From contig CM048744.1 of NCBI GenBank assembly GCA_026315105.1, forward strand, positions 659,373,676 through 659,437,675: a stretch of 64,000 nucleotides of DNA, read 5' to 3'. This stretch comes from Locusta migratoria (Eukaryota; Arthropoda; Insecta; Orthoptera; Acrididae). Positions 21,978 through 35,263 of this stretch are shown one piece after another (the stretch's first letter is position 1; every line of letters starts with the position of its first letter). Under the pieces are notes generated by a model. The model was not told the origin of the DNA. It saw nothing but the letters and a program-made list of their open reading frames with translations, and searched no databases. A program made the position numbers and the translations under genes.

Positions 21978-24900
21978 GTGACCACGTTTTTATTTTTACA
22001 GGTAGTGTTTCATCCTGTTTTTAGTCTAATGGTGAGTGCAAGTGAAGATGCAACCATTAAAGTGTGGGACTTTGAAACAGGAGAATATGAGAAGTCTTTG
22101 AAGGGGCATACAGATTGTGTGCAGGACATTGCATTTGATCAGACAGGAAAAATGTTAGGTAAGTACCAAAAGCTCCATTTGGCTGATACAAATTGTAGTG
22201 TTTCTATGGCTGTTGAAGATGTATACAACTAAAATTTCAGCAGGAAAAAATACAGTTATTTTATGTGACAGTTTTTCTGTAGCTACAATGAATCTTTTTG
22301 TTTTTTTTTTTTGCTTCAGTCATTACAATGCAGTGAACACTGCATAATAATTATATATTTATTTTGTGGTGGTGTATTGCAAATGCCAATTACAAGCATT
22401 GTATTTCGAAATAATGCCATTCCTCCACTGGCTGTACTTAATTTTTTTAATCATTTTTCTCCCATTGTCCTATGATATTCTGTAATGGCCCTTTTGCATG
22501 GTACCCTGTGACCTACCCTTGGGTGTAGCAACACTTCAGATAACAACTTGTCACCACATGTAAAGGAGTGGGGGGAGGGGAGTTGAGAATTGCATTTGAG
22601 GTGTGGGGTGGGTTAAATGGTGTCATTCTGGCATGAAATTTTTCCACAATCATGGCCAATGACCATATCCCATGTTTGGAAGATTGTAATACCCCTACTT
22701 ACTGCATTTCATTACTACTTCTGATGCTTCAGCAATGGCATTCAGAAATGTGACACCCAATGTTTTGGTTCGGAGGCTGAGGATAAAATTTTAGAGAGAC
22801 TACTATTCAGAATCTATATGAAATGGTTTCACTGTGTGTCATACCCAAAATTTTTGAAACTACCCTTCCTTTAGCATGTTTATTGCCACAAATTACACAA
22901 AAAAAGACTTCCCAGTGTGATGATCAATAGTATGAAGTTCTTGACATACTTTGTGAATACACATTGGATAATTCAACCCTTCTCTAATGATGTCATGTGC
23001 TTTGACACTCAATTCAAAATTATTGTACCCATTTGATGTGTAGTGTGATCACAAATTTTGCTCTTATGTACGAGGTGGAACCACTAGTGACAGTTTCAAA
23101 CAGTTAGATTCCATTTACATGTTATCAGACACAGTAAAGGCATTTTCAGCTCTCCTGTTTCTTACTCCTTTGTCTCTTGATCATGGGATAAGCATGGATT
23201 ACTGAAATGTGCCTGAATAAAATAGATAAGGTCCCTCTAAAACTAGACTTCCTCCCCCCCATTTCAGCAACACTTCAAAAATGTTCCAAGAGAGCTCAGT
23301 CTCCTAGGAACTGTTAACACACATGTTCTAAGTGTTACTAAACCACTGAAGCAGCACCTTCTAGCCATGCGCAAAAGCCAAGATGTGTTGAAAGGGATGC
23401 TGGTGTGACAGGCATCTGTTTCATTGGGTAATCATCATTTTGTCAGTACATGAACATTATAATAATGCTCAACAAAAGTGCACTGGCAGCACAGCTAGGA
23501 TGATCTTGGAGGAATATTTGTGTTTTGTTAGTACACATCAGTGTTGCATCCCCCCCCCCCCCCAAGCACATCAGAGGTGGGGTGAAAAGGAATAAACACC
23601 TTTCGCTGCATTACGTCACATTCATATTTCGTCCAGTGGTTTTGTTCAGTTTGCAGTGGTTCCACCCTGCATACCATATCAAAAATTGTGGTTGCACGAA
23701 ATTCCAAAGGTGTTCGGTTACTTTCACTGGGGTTGGAGCCGCAACACGTTTTCAGAGAAGTGTTTTCAACAAGAATTCGGTGATATGGAATGTCACCCTG
23801 TTGCTCATTGCCCCTGTGGACTGTAGTTTTAAACTACAAAACACGTGGAAATTACTATATAAAGGAAATTAAATTATTTTTTCATGCTCTTGTGCCAACC
23901 CCCACCCCCTTTTCATGTCATGTAGACATGAAGTGGCGTACCTTATGTGTTTTCCTCAGCCAATGTAAGAAAATCTGGTTTCAGCTCTGGACTCCATGAT
24001 TTCTAATATCTAGGACAAAGGTGTCGAAGGAAGGGGTGAAATGTAATATAGGGGTGTGACCACCTCCTTGTCATGCACAGGGAGTTTTGATGACCTTTCC
24101 ATCATGTGAAGCCTCCATGGTTGAATTCCAAAGAAATGTGGTGAAATTTGGTTCCAATGTGACATCAATAACCCAATTACGCATCACTTAATATTCTGAG
24201 CTGTGGTCTTGTTTCTTCTGTGTGTTGACAGTTTGCATTTCAAAGCTGTCATTGTATACATCTTTGAACCAAATTTCAAACTGTGGTATCAGAATCTGAG
24301 TGTTACATGTTTCCTAAACATTGGTTCTTGTGTTACACAGTATGTTTGTAATTACCCGTGATCCAGAAGTGATTCGCTACTGAATGTCCAGTCGAGTTTA
24401 GTTAAGGTTTTTGTTTCCATTAATATGAAACTCTGTTAACTGTGACACTGTTCAGATGATTTTTAAACTTTCATTGCTAATGCTAAAATATGAGATTTTT
24501 TTTTTTTTTTTTTTTTGGGGGGGGGGGGGGGGATAGACTCGGTATAATGTAGAGTAACATAAACACTCTAAATTACATGCCACAAATTACAATGTTACAA
24601 TCAACAAATTAAGTTTTCTATGCAGACAGTGCTACATCATACTGTGTGTGTAAAATACATTTCATGTGTCGCCATTCTCCCACCCCATCTTCTGCCCCCG
24701 CCCCCCTCAGTACTCAGTCACACATTACTACTACATGATCCATACATAACCAATTGTCAGAGTTTCTCAAATACCTTTTAATTTTCTGTCTTTTTCCCTG
24801 GACATTTCGCAGAATTACTTGGGGATTGTTTTACTCCAAAATTTTTGAACATGTTCTGAAGGTAATGTTTCTGCAAAGGACATTGAAACACTAATTGTGT

Positions 24901-25479
24901 GGTGCACGATTTGGCATCACCAACACCATCTGGGAGATTGGCACTAATGTTGCACTATGTTGCGCTACCACGGGGAGGGGGGGGGTTCAGAGCCATGTTG
25001 AGGTACAGTTGACAGGTGCCAAAGCTGACACACCACCTCCCCCATAAAACAAACTTGCAATTTTTTCTATTAACTTGCAAAATTTTGTGAATATAGTTCA
25101 TAAAAGAATGAAGCGTCATTGAAAAAGATTGTTGACATTGAAGAGCAGTCTTTTCCAGTGTAGTGGTATACCTGAAAAGTCACTGGCGTTCACCTGCCGA
25201 AATACTGGCTGTTGTCGAAGATGTTGCCCAACTATATCCCCATAAAGTATTTTAACACCAGCTGAAAAATGCTCCTGCCAGAGCACAGAGTTGGCGAATA
25301 TGTTCTCTGACACAAAAGTGTGGAACCAGCTGCCTCAATCCTCATTCAGACTTCCTCACCAAAAATTTTTGCATGCGAACATATTCACGCACTTTTAGCA
25401 CATAACTTTGTAAATACTTTTGCCCAGTTAAGCCGTCATAGTCAGCAATGTCGTCTCACTCACTCTCTGTCTGTCTGTC

Positions 25480-25522
<43 letters not shown>

Positions 25523-26934
25523 CCATTTGTTTGCTGTATCTCCCACTGTCTCTTTCTGTCTGTGTTAAACTTTCATTGTCTTCATCCCTTTCCCTCGAGA
25601 TTCCTCACCGCTGTCTGTTTCTGCCACTTTCATCATCTCTCTGCCTCACTGACGTCCCATTCACTTCCTGTCCTATTGCCAGTATCCTTTCTTTCTCACT
25701 TAGTCGGCTTTCATTGTCTTCAATCACGATTGCCTCCTTTACACATATGTCCATGAGGATGGTTTGCTTGGGGTTTAACCTGTAGACCGGAAAAATTTAG
25801 CACGAAGGTACTGGGGATGGGAAAAATTGGAGAAATAGTTTCGTGCTATAGTATTGGAGAGCCGCACGCTCATGCTTTATGTATGGTCTTTATTCGTCTG
25901 TTTCCCACCGTTTTCTCTTTTGCTCCAATTGCTGCTATCTGTATCTGTCTTAGTTTGTTGTTGCCACTGTTCCTGACTTCAGACATCTCGTTTCGCTTCC
26001 CACTGCTGTTATCATGCATATACCTTTCTCCTGAACTGACATTTTCTCTGTTCCATCATATATGGCTCTCTCTGCCTGTAGCACTGTCTCTGTCCTACTC
26101 ACATACAGCCGAAAAAAGTGTGAATATGTTCACATGCCAAAATTTTTGGTGAGGAAGTCGGAATGAGCATTGAAGCAGCTAGTTCCACACTTTTGTGTCG
26201 GAGAACATATTCGCCTTTTCTGTGCTCTGGCAGGAGCATTTTTCAGCTGGTTCCCGTCTTTCTCCTGTTTACATCAGTGTGTACTGGTGAATAAAATTTG
26301 TATGGTATTTTATATTGTCATGAATATGTGCGGTAACTTGAGATCTACAGATCTCAGTAATGGATAGTATTATTGGAAAAACTTTCAAAGCTTTCCGGTA
26401 TCATAATATTAGAACGCATTGTAAAAATTGACGACAACTTGCCATGAATAGAAGTGTAGATTTGCCAATGCACGCAGTTGGATCTTTTGAAACCAAAAAT
26501 TATAATTTTTGTAGCGAATCATGATAACGCATAGACATTACCAAAAAGAGAGACAATTTTTCCAGATAAACACCTAAACAACATACACACAACATTTTAG
26601 TCATTTCCTATTCCTTAAATAGCAATAGCATTTTAGAACCTATTAGTGTCGCGTGCTATCATTCACGGACCAATATCTCAAGAACCACATAAGATATCAT
26701 TCTGCTCTAAACTATAAATAAAATTTCGATATGTTATCTACATTTCATACACAGCTATGTGTAACCAAAAATCAGCCATACGAGAAGCCTACACAATGTG
26801 TTTTTACCTCTGCAAAATTTAAAATATGTTGCAGTAGTTCACTAAATCGGATGCTGCTTACTAACTGTAAAGTAAATGAAAACAAAAATCACCCTTTCAA
26901 CGACAAAAGATTTCAATCTTTAAGATGTACAAAA

Positions 26935-26977
<43 letters not shown>

Positions 26978-28614
26978 CGAGCCCCACTTTTCAAATCGCA
27001 TGGTAAGTTTTAGAGCTGTCCGAACACCGTCTTTCAGTACGATACGCACATTTTCTAGCAAAATATCGCTGTTTTTCAGCCGTATCTTGCTAATGGACTA
27101 AGATTTATGAAAACAGAAAAATGTCTATTTATAAATAAAAATATTATGGAGGAGAAATTCCAAGCAGGAAAAATATATGTATAAAAAATAGGTGAAGATT
27201 ACTTATCAGGCGAAGGAGCACAGGTAGTGATAGTAGCACAAATAAATAGAGACACACACAAAAAAACGCTAGCTTTCGCAGCCTAGCTGCTTCTTCAGGC
27301 AGAAGGGAATGAAAGGGAAAAGGAAATACAGGATGTATTGTAAATATTTGAACTATTTTCTATGGTTAGTTATTTAGATATTTGCAATTCACAGTGCTAA
27401 AATGGTTAAAAATCGGGTATTGTGATTTTGTGCAAATATAAGTTTGAACCTCCGGATCTTGGTAACGGATAACGATATCGAAAAAATTTAAAAACGGCCT
27501 CGAGACTATCATCATAAGAACATATGGTAAAAATTTCAAAGATTTGCAATGAATAGAAAGTATCGAAGTGACCATCCCCACAATTTGTTTTTTTACCCAA
27601 AAATAATTTTTTGTTTTAATTTTTTCAGGAACTGCCCATGAATTGATGGTGCTTTTGTAAGCCGTTTAAAGCCCACCATAGACTACATGTCATGTACAAA
27701 AGCCAACTGATTTGTTCAATTTGGATGGGCTCCAGGAAGTGTGTAACTTTGAAAATTTTGACGATGTACTGTATGATAGCTATAGTATATCTGTTCTTCT
27801 AATATGTACACAATTGTTTACTAGGCAAAGATCTATCCGTAACAGTTTACCCCTTCACTCTGAGATGAATAGAACCCGAGATATGGGCCCCTAAAGAATT
27901 GCAAATTCGCACGCGCCGTTTACGAACATATTAATACCACACACTGCCGTGCGCAATATGATTACATACAGAATAAGCCTAATTTTCACTGCAAAATTAA
28001 TCACTGTAGGGATTAGTAATTTAGAAATACCTTCCGCACTACCACATCTGGCTCTAGTCCTCAGTTGCCAGCAATCGTAAAAAATCGAAAACCTTCAGAC
28101 AAATGACATATAGGCCCTATGTTTCAGCACCTGCACATCGACCTTTGGAAACCCAAATTACCATAGTGAAATTGCAGTGCTGACGAATATGAGCAAATTG
28201 ACAGGCGACAGTCGTTATTAACAAAGTCCACTGTCGCCTCCTATGACAGACATCCGTCGCTTCTTTGTAATATTACTTTGGCCAAATGACACTAGAGATT
28301 ACAATGTGATATTAGCGTGCATTTACAGTATTGGGATGAAGGTAAGGTTGCTTCTTACAAGCAGAAGATGGAACATGACTCATCAAAAATATATATTTGT
28401 CTGTGTTACGTACAAGTTTGCCACCCTACTGTAGTAATAAAGTTAGTAGGTCACTGTAGTTGGTAGCAGTAGTAAACATACGACACGGTGGCCTTCGTTA
28501 CACGCTAGGCAAGCCTCGCGCGGTACTTTAAACAGTCTGTGGAGCGTGTTTCTGGCTGGAATGCAACAATACTTGTTCATGGTTACTGATAGATAGGTAG
28601 TGGTTACCTGAGCA

Positions 28615-28655
<41 letters not shown>

Positions 28656-31600
28656 GTTTTTTTTTTAACACATTGAATGCCAACTACGAGTTATCTCCTA
28701 TGTCCCGAACTGGCCACTGGCGCCCAATACGAGTTAACTCGTAGGAAACGAGTTCCTACATAAAGTCAGATACGAGAACATTCGTACCAAATACGTGCAA
28801 TTGACAGGTCTTGGGCATCGGGGACAGGTAAAGTAAATCATCTAGGCATGGTAGAACAGGATTTTTAATTTCACAGTTTGAATAAAGTAACAGAAAAGTT
28901 CATAAAAATGATCATACAATTATTTTAGCTTTAAACGTAAAATGTATATTTTGTCTTGCTAATGGCAATGAAAACACAATTTTTTCTTTATTGATGATAT
29001 GTCTTGAAGCACTCTTCTATGCAAAGAGCCAGTTTTTCTTCACAAACGGGACAAAAGTATCGTGATTCACGGAGTTTCTTTTGTTGTGTGCACACTCTGC
29101 ACAGCTATGTTGGCTGCAGTTTTTTCTCTGTGGGTGGTATTGCCTCTAAATAATGAAAGCTGCCCTCCGTCTTGCTTTTCTTCTGGGTGTCTGGCATCCT
29201 ATCCCCCAATCAATGCCTGAATAAATTTTTCTCTAAAAGATAGAGACGTGATACTCATTCCTGCTGTCTGATTATAGAAACGATGAGCGTTCTGAAGATA
29301 AATTTCTATTATGTTTAGAGCAAGCTTTTTTGGCCATCTAACAGTTTTTCGCAATGCTGAATAATAAGACAGCATTTGATCTGACTGATCAACTCCTGCC
29401 ATGCCATTGTTGTAGTCCCTGACAATGTTTGGTTTCAAGGCAACTTTGCCATTTCGATTGCGAACTTCCACCATTTCTGCACAGTGCATATTAGAAATGG
29501 TCAGAACGTCCCTTTTGTCCTTCCATTCGCAAACAACAACATTGTCATTTCTTTTCCATGCCATCTGACCTTTCTTCAGCATCATAGCAGCTAATGATTT
29601 TGGGTTTTCCCTTCTGTTGTTACGTAATGTTCCACACACATAGGTTTTGTAAGTCAACAGGAGTTTTGTAAGTGATACAGAATTATAAAAATTGTCCATA
29701 TGAAGCACATATCCTTTGTTCAAGAGAGAGTCCATAAGGTATAAAACTACGACAGACGCATGGCCCATTTTGGCGTTCTTCTCTGACTAGCCACAGTAGA
29801 TTTTTATTTTGAGAACAACTCCATTAGATTCACAGAGCTCATAAAGTTTTACACCGTACTTGTGCTTCTTGTTCTTGATATACTGTCTGAAAAATAGACA
29901 GCCGTGCCACAAAACGATTGATTCGTCTATGCAGAGATTCTTGTCTGGTACATAATTATTGCTCATGATGTTATTGAAATGGTCCAAAACTGGTCGAATT
30001 TTGTAGAGTCGATCATTAGACTGTGATGAGTTGTCTGAGAAGTGTAGATATCTCAATAACAGCTGAAATCTGTTTCTACTCATAATAGATCTCCAGAACG
30101 TGACATTGTAAAAAGGATTTGTACTCCAGTAATGTTCTATCAATGGAAAAACAAGAAGGTCCCATGTGTAGCAACAGACCAAGAAATACTTTCATTCTGC
30201 AACATCTGTATCCCTCAATCTGGAAAGCCTTGCTGATCTTCTCCCACCCTGTTTTTCTGCTTCCTGTCTTGCATATAGATTTGTTTGTTCACATAACAAC
30301 GTTAGGAACTCGTCAGAAAAAACAAATAGAGTGCATTGATACCAAAATTTTGTAGGTCTAATTTTAATCCCACATTCTCGTTGAATACACACACTGGTGG
30401 ATCTCGAGGAATGTCACTCCACTCATTAATGTTACTTGTAGTGGCTGCTGTTGTACCAACCTGCTCATCATCTTTATTGCATTCACTGCTGTCTGCATCT
30501 GAATTCTCACTTGAGTGCTCACATGAAGATGGTTCATAGACTTCCACCATCAAAGAATTCATTCATAAACTGCGATTCATCCATGTTAGCTAGCTGTTAA
30601 AGTTCTACATCACCAGTTTCCTCTTATTACTAACCATTTTACAAGAAAAATTGAATACAGATAACGATAAACGTCACTGACGTATCTACAATGAAGACTG
30701 AATAAATACTGACTCGGTTACAACAATGGCATGTGTCATATTGTCAAATGTTCTTCGAAATACTAAAGCTCGTCTCTGATTGTTGACGAGTTATCTCGTA
30801 GCTGGCGTCTGAGGTGAACTTTCTACTCCATGTGCCAACTAAGAGATAACTAGCACGCCCCATTTTCCCGCCAAAAATGTTTTTTAAGTTTTGATGATAC
30901 AGATGAACTTCAAATGAGATGATGAATCAAACAGTACGAAATGCTTAACATGGCTTCTGGGAGCAGTTTACTCATTTTGGCCATGGCAGTCAACGTGTTA
31001 ATATGTTGTGTGCGATGCTTGCCTAGGCCTCACGAAGGCCACCCAGAAGACATTAAAGACAGTGTCCCGACAATAAGTAAGAAGTCAAAGCTCAACTAAG
31101 CATAGATTGCAACTTAAGGACACCCTGGTACCTCCCTTTGTTGGCAGAGTTTTCAGTCTCTCTCATATTCATTACATAAATTATTTTCATTTTTTATTTT
31201 AGCCCATGTGCGCTACCATACGCTTGTGGATATTCATTTTCCACTTTAGTCATTCCATCCTTTCACACAAACAACCATCACTGTCTACATATCCTCATTC
31301 TCAGCTGCTTCCTGCTGAGATGATGTATCATGACCTCGGAGAATATCAGTATCCTCCTCCATCGCCAGAATGGTTTTGCATGACCACTTAGTTCCACACT
31401 ACCCCAGAACTATAAGAATATTTACTATATATTATAGCATGTATGTAACTTATGAAAAATACACCCCAAAATTCAATAAAATAGCTACATTGTCACTTTT
31501 CTTCATGTGGGGCGAGAGTGATGTGGTGGAGTTTTGAACACGCCAACATGTTCAAATTTGTTTCAACAGTACCTCACAAAATTCAGTTCTCAACCAAAGT

Positions 31601-33533
31601 TACAAACATATACATGTCCAACCTGTTGCTATCTCATAGCACCTATCTGGACCTGCAAAGCTGTGTGATCATACCATATAACAATTTACTTTATTTCATG
31701 TTCCATAGGTTAAGATAGTGAGTGAATCATGAGGATATGGAATGTGTCATTGGACAGATTTCAATTAAAACTTACAGTAAATATAAAGACAATTTAATGT
31801 AAAATTTTACGTAGTTTATATAAGACATACAATGAATATCGTTAAAGTTTAAATATCAGTCTTTAGACAACATAGCTTCCAGTTAACATCAAGGTGGAAG
31901 TACAAGTAAGAAATCAAAATGCTCCAATAAAATTAATGACACTAATTCTAAAGACACTATAAGTTTCATTCTATAAACTTTCACTCTGCAGCGGAGTGTG
32001 CGCTGATTGGAAACTTCCTGGCAGATTAAAATTGTGTGCCGGAACCGGGACTCGAATTTGGGACCTTTGCCTTTAGCAGGCTAGTGCTCTACTGACTGAG
32101 CTATCCCGACACAACTCACGATGCCGCCTCACAACTTTACTTCCACCAGTACCTCGCCTCCTACTTTCCAAACTTCACAGAAGCTCTCCTGCGAACCTTG
32201 GAAGACTAGCACTCCTGGAAGAAAGGATATGGAGAACATGGCTTAGCCACAGCCTATAAGTTTAGTTGATAGTACCATTTTCTTCCAAATATTCATCAAT
32301 AGTATGAGAAGATTTCTCTGTAAAGTAATCTTTGATGACTTGTTTAAATTCTGGCAGTCATTTATGAAGGCATTTGATATGTTGTGGGAGAATATAAAAC
32401 AGCATAATGCTGTAGTAACGCACTTTTTGTATCAGTGTGAGACATTTCAATTCAATGTGTAGATTGTTTTTGTTCTTTGCATTATAGTCATGAAATTAGT
32501 TATTGTCTTAGTAGAGAGAAAAAAATTTGCACACAAAGATCAACAAGGAAAAAGTGTAATGAGAAGCAGTGGATAGGATCCCCATCTTTCTAAACAATTT
32601 CCTGCAATAGTGTCTGGAATGGACCCCCACAAGTTATTCTGATAGATAGCTTTTTTAGCAGTAAAAAGTTTGGTTTTCCCCTAATATAATAGCATATGAC
32701 AACAATGGATGGAAATAGCCAAAGTATGAAACCTTAATGGTATCCTCTTCAGCCACTGAAGAAATAACCCTTAATGCAAATGATGTTGAGCTAAGTCTTT
32801 TAAGAAGATAATGAATGTGGCTTGACTAATTATATTTGCTGTCTGTATGGGCACCAAGGAATTTTGTATCTTGAACTTTCTCTATTGCTAATCTCTACAT
32901 TTTATGTTTATTTCTTCTGGATCAATTTGTGGTTTGTGGAACCTGATATAATGGGTTTTATCTGGATTGAGTGAGAGACCATTAACTGTGAACCAATCTA
33001 TGATGTCACTAAAAACTTAATGTGTAGTTTGTTTAAGATGTGGAAACTAGTCAGTGGCATATATACCATATCCCAATGCACCATTGCTGGGTTAAATGGT
33101 ACATGAACATGTTTGGCACATTATTACAGTCTGCTCATTTGTTTCATTTTGTTTGTCTTTTGCCAGTTATTTATGGTTAGTTATAAATTTTTAACTTTTG
33201 TATTTGTTTTGCAGCATCATGCAGTGCAGATATGACAATCAAGTTGTGGGACTTTCAGAATTACGAATGCATAAAAACAATGCATGGGCACGATCACAAT
33301 GTATCTAGTGTAACCTTCATGCCTGGAGGGGACTTCTTAGTGTCTTCTTCCAGAGATAAAACCATCAAAATGTGGGAAGTTGCCACAGGGTGAGCTAGAA
33401 ATTATCTTCTTTATTCCTTGATCACTGCATGTAAATTTTAATGATAAAATACCTAGTTATGTTGAATCAACTGATTGTATAGTTGTATCTCTCCTCCAAT
33501 AAAATAATTACAGTTAGTGATATTACAATAGTA

Positions 33534-33578
<45 letters not shown>

Positions 33579-35214
33579 GAATGACCAGTTTCAGAAGTAC
33601 TGTTTTGTGCTTTCTTCTACAAAGAAATCGGCAACCATTTCCACAATATAAATAATTATTTGTAATTGGTCCAGAGGAATAAGGGTCATGTTCAATCTTA
33701 TGGTGTAAGGACACAAAACATCAAGTATTTTTAAGGTGGTCCGGCAGTGAAGAGGAGATATTATAGAAAAAAAATTCTGCATCATGCTTCTTGACATAAA
33801 ATTATTTTTTTGTCCATGAGTAGTAATTTTTGTGCAGCATTATTACCTGGAAATCTGTGTTTTTATTATATTATTATTACAGTAAAACTTCTGAATAACG
33901 GACGCCAATGAGGAAAATAAAACTGTTCGCTTTTAAGAAGTGTCCACTGTTGAGAAAAGGATAAAATACAAAATAGTAAACTACCGTTTATCCGAAATGA
34001 TCGGTATGGCAGCCGGTTCGGATAACGAAAATCTCGGATAACACCAAAGTGTCCTGTTTTCACGCGTGAAACACACTGAATTGCGTCAGTACCGCTAAGT
34101 ATGATCGTAAAATGTGGGAATGCCACGCCACTTCTTGAACCGATCCAGCCTGCCATAATTTCCAAGGAATTCTTACTCCTTTCCTTCAATGAGCTCATAA
34201 AAAGTCATCGCTTTTTGACGAAGTAGAGGACCTTAACCAGCATGCCTTTGGCTCTTATTTGTCCGTGCCACAAAAATAAAACCTCTTCTAACTAAGGGTG
34301 TGGACATTTTCTCATTCTTTTTCGAGATTTGATTGCGCTGCTTGACACTTGAATGGAACAAAATGATTAAATTTCTAATCAATCTGTTTTACAATCAGTA
34401 ATCACACGTTCAAATCAGCAGCAACTTTCGCAGGTGGCTAACCAGCATCAATTTTCTGCAAAGTGCGAAGATTCTGTTACAAGGTTATCACATTCTTTTA
34501 TTTTCTTTTCGCGCCCATAGTCATAGTTTTTTTTACCGTTACTTGAATGATTTGTTTTTGGTATTTGTCCACTTTTATCTCTGGGCGTTTTAAAGCTTGT
34601 AGCGCGAGCATGAAACTTCAAATCGAAAACACACAGACGAACGACAAGATAACAGACGCATTAGACAAAGCTTTTGACTTTTGAAACCAGGCTGTGGCAA
34701 CCGTCGAATAAAAACATTCGGTACACTTATCGCTTCTCCCCTGCTCTACCCAAGCCCACGCTGCAACACAACAGTGCGATAACTATTGAACACTTGGCTT
34801 CATCTGCTGTACCGACAACAGGTGGAAAGTGTTTGGGGCCGCACTCTTATTGTCTGTTTCTGCGCTGCATGGACCAATACTGTACTTCCAAGAAGTTCCA
34901 ATAGATGGCAATGCCATAAAACCACGCAATATGAACAAGAAACACGCTAAATCTTCAACCAACACACGTTAGAATTGACGACACTCAGACTTTTGTCACG
35001 CAAGAGTGCACCGATTCTTTGACGCTGTCCGTTATTTGGAAGTTGTGATTGTTGTTGGGTGAGATATTACGGTGTTTGTGTCCGTTATTGAGAATGTCCA
35101 TTATTCAGAATAATTTTAGCATAAGGGCTAATGTTGTTTGCCAGGGGAATTTTAAAATGCCCACTATTGAGAGAAGTCTGCTATTGGGAAGTGTTTGTTA
35201 CGGGAAGTTTTACT

Positions 35215-35263
<49 letters not shown>

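Larger units (their letters stand above)
26340..27560 (+). repeat. Pair of diverged ~110-bp direct repeats
   Basis: 26340-26453 and 27447-27560 share the order GATCT, GTAA(T/C)GGATA, GAAAAA, GGTA/CTATCAT, GTAAAAAT and CAATGAATAGAAG or CCATGAATAGAAG with the same spacing. The start-to-start distance is about 1107 bp. This suggests two copies of an unidentified interspersed or satellite unit. Confidence 0.55.
26257..28668 (+). other. Lis-1 intron, repeat-derived AT-rich stretch
   Basis: No gene is recognised. It holds a diverged direct repeat (26340-26453 and 27447-27560), a pure T(38) run (26938-26975), a possible retroelement terminus at 27190-27310 and an (ATT)n array (28616-28655) abutting the piggyBac insertion. 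Confidence 0.6.

Noticed and set aside
32035..32110. A tRNA gene on the minus strand
   Set aside because: Boxes A and B are present but the sequence is embedded in a SINE with leader and tail and has mutated stem positions.
33523..33714. Polyhistidine-ending minus-strand ORF
   Set aside because: Produced by the (ATG)n array.
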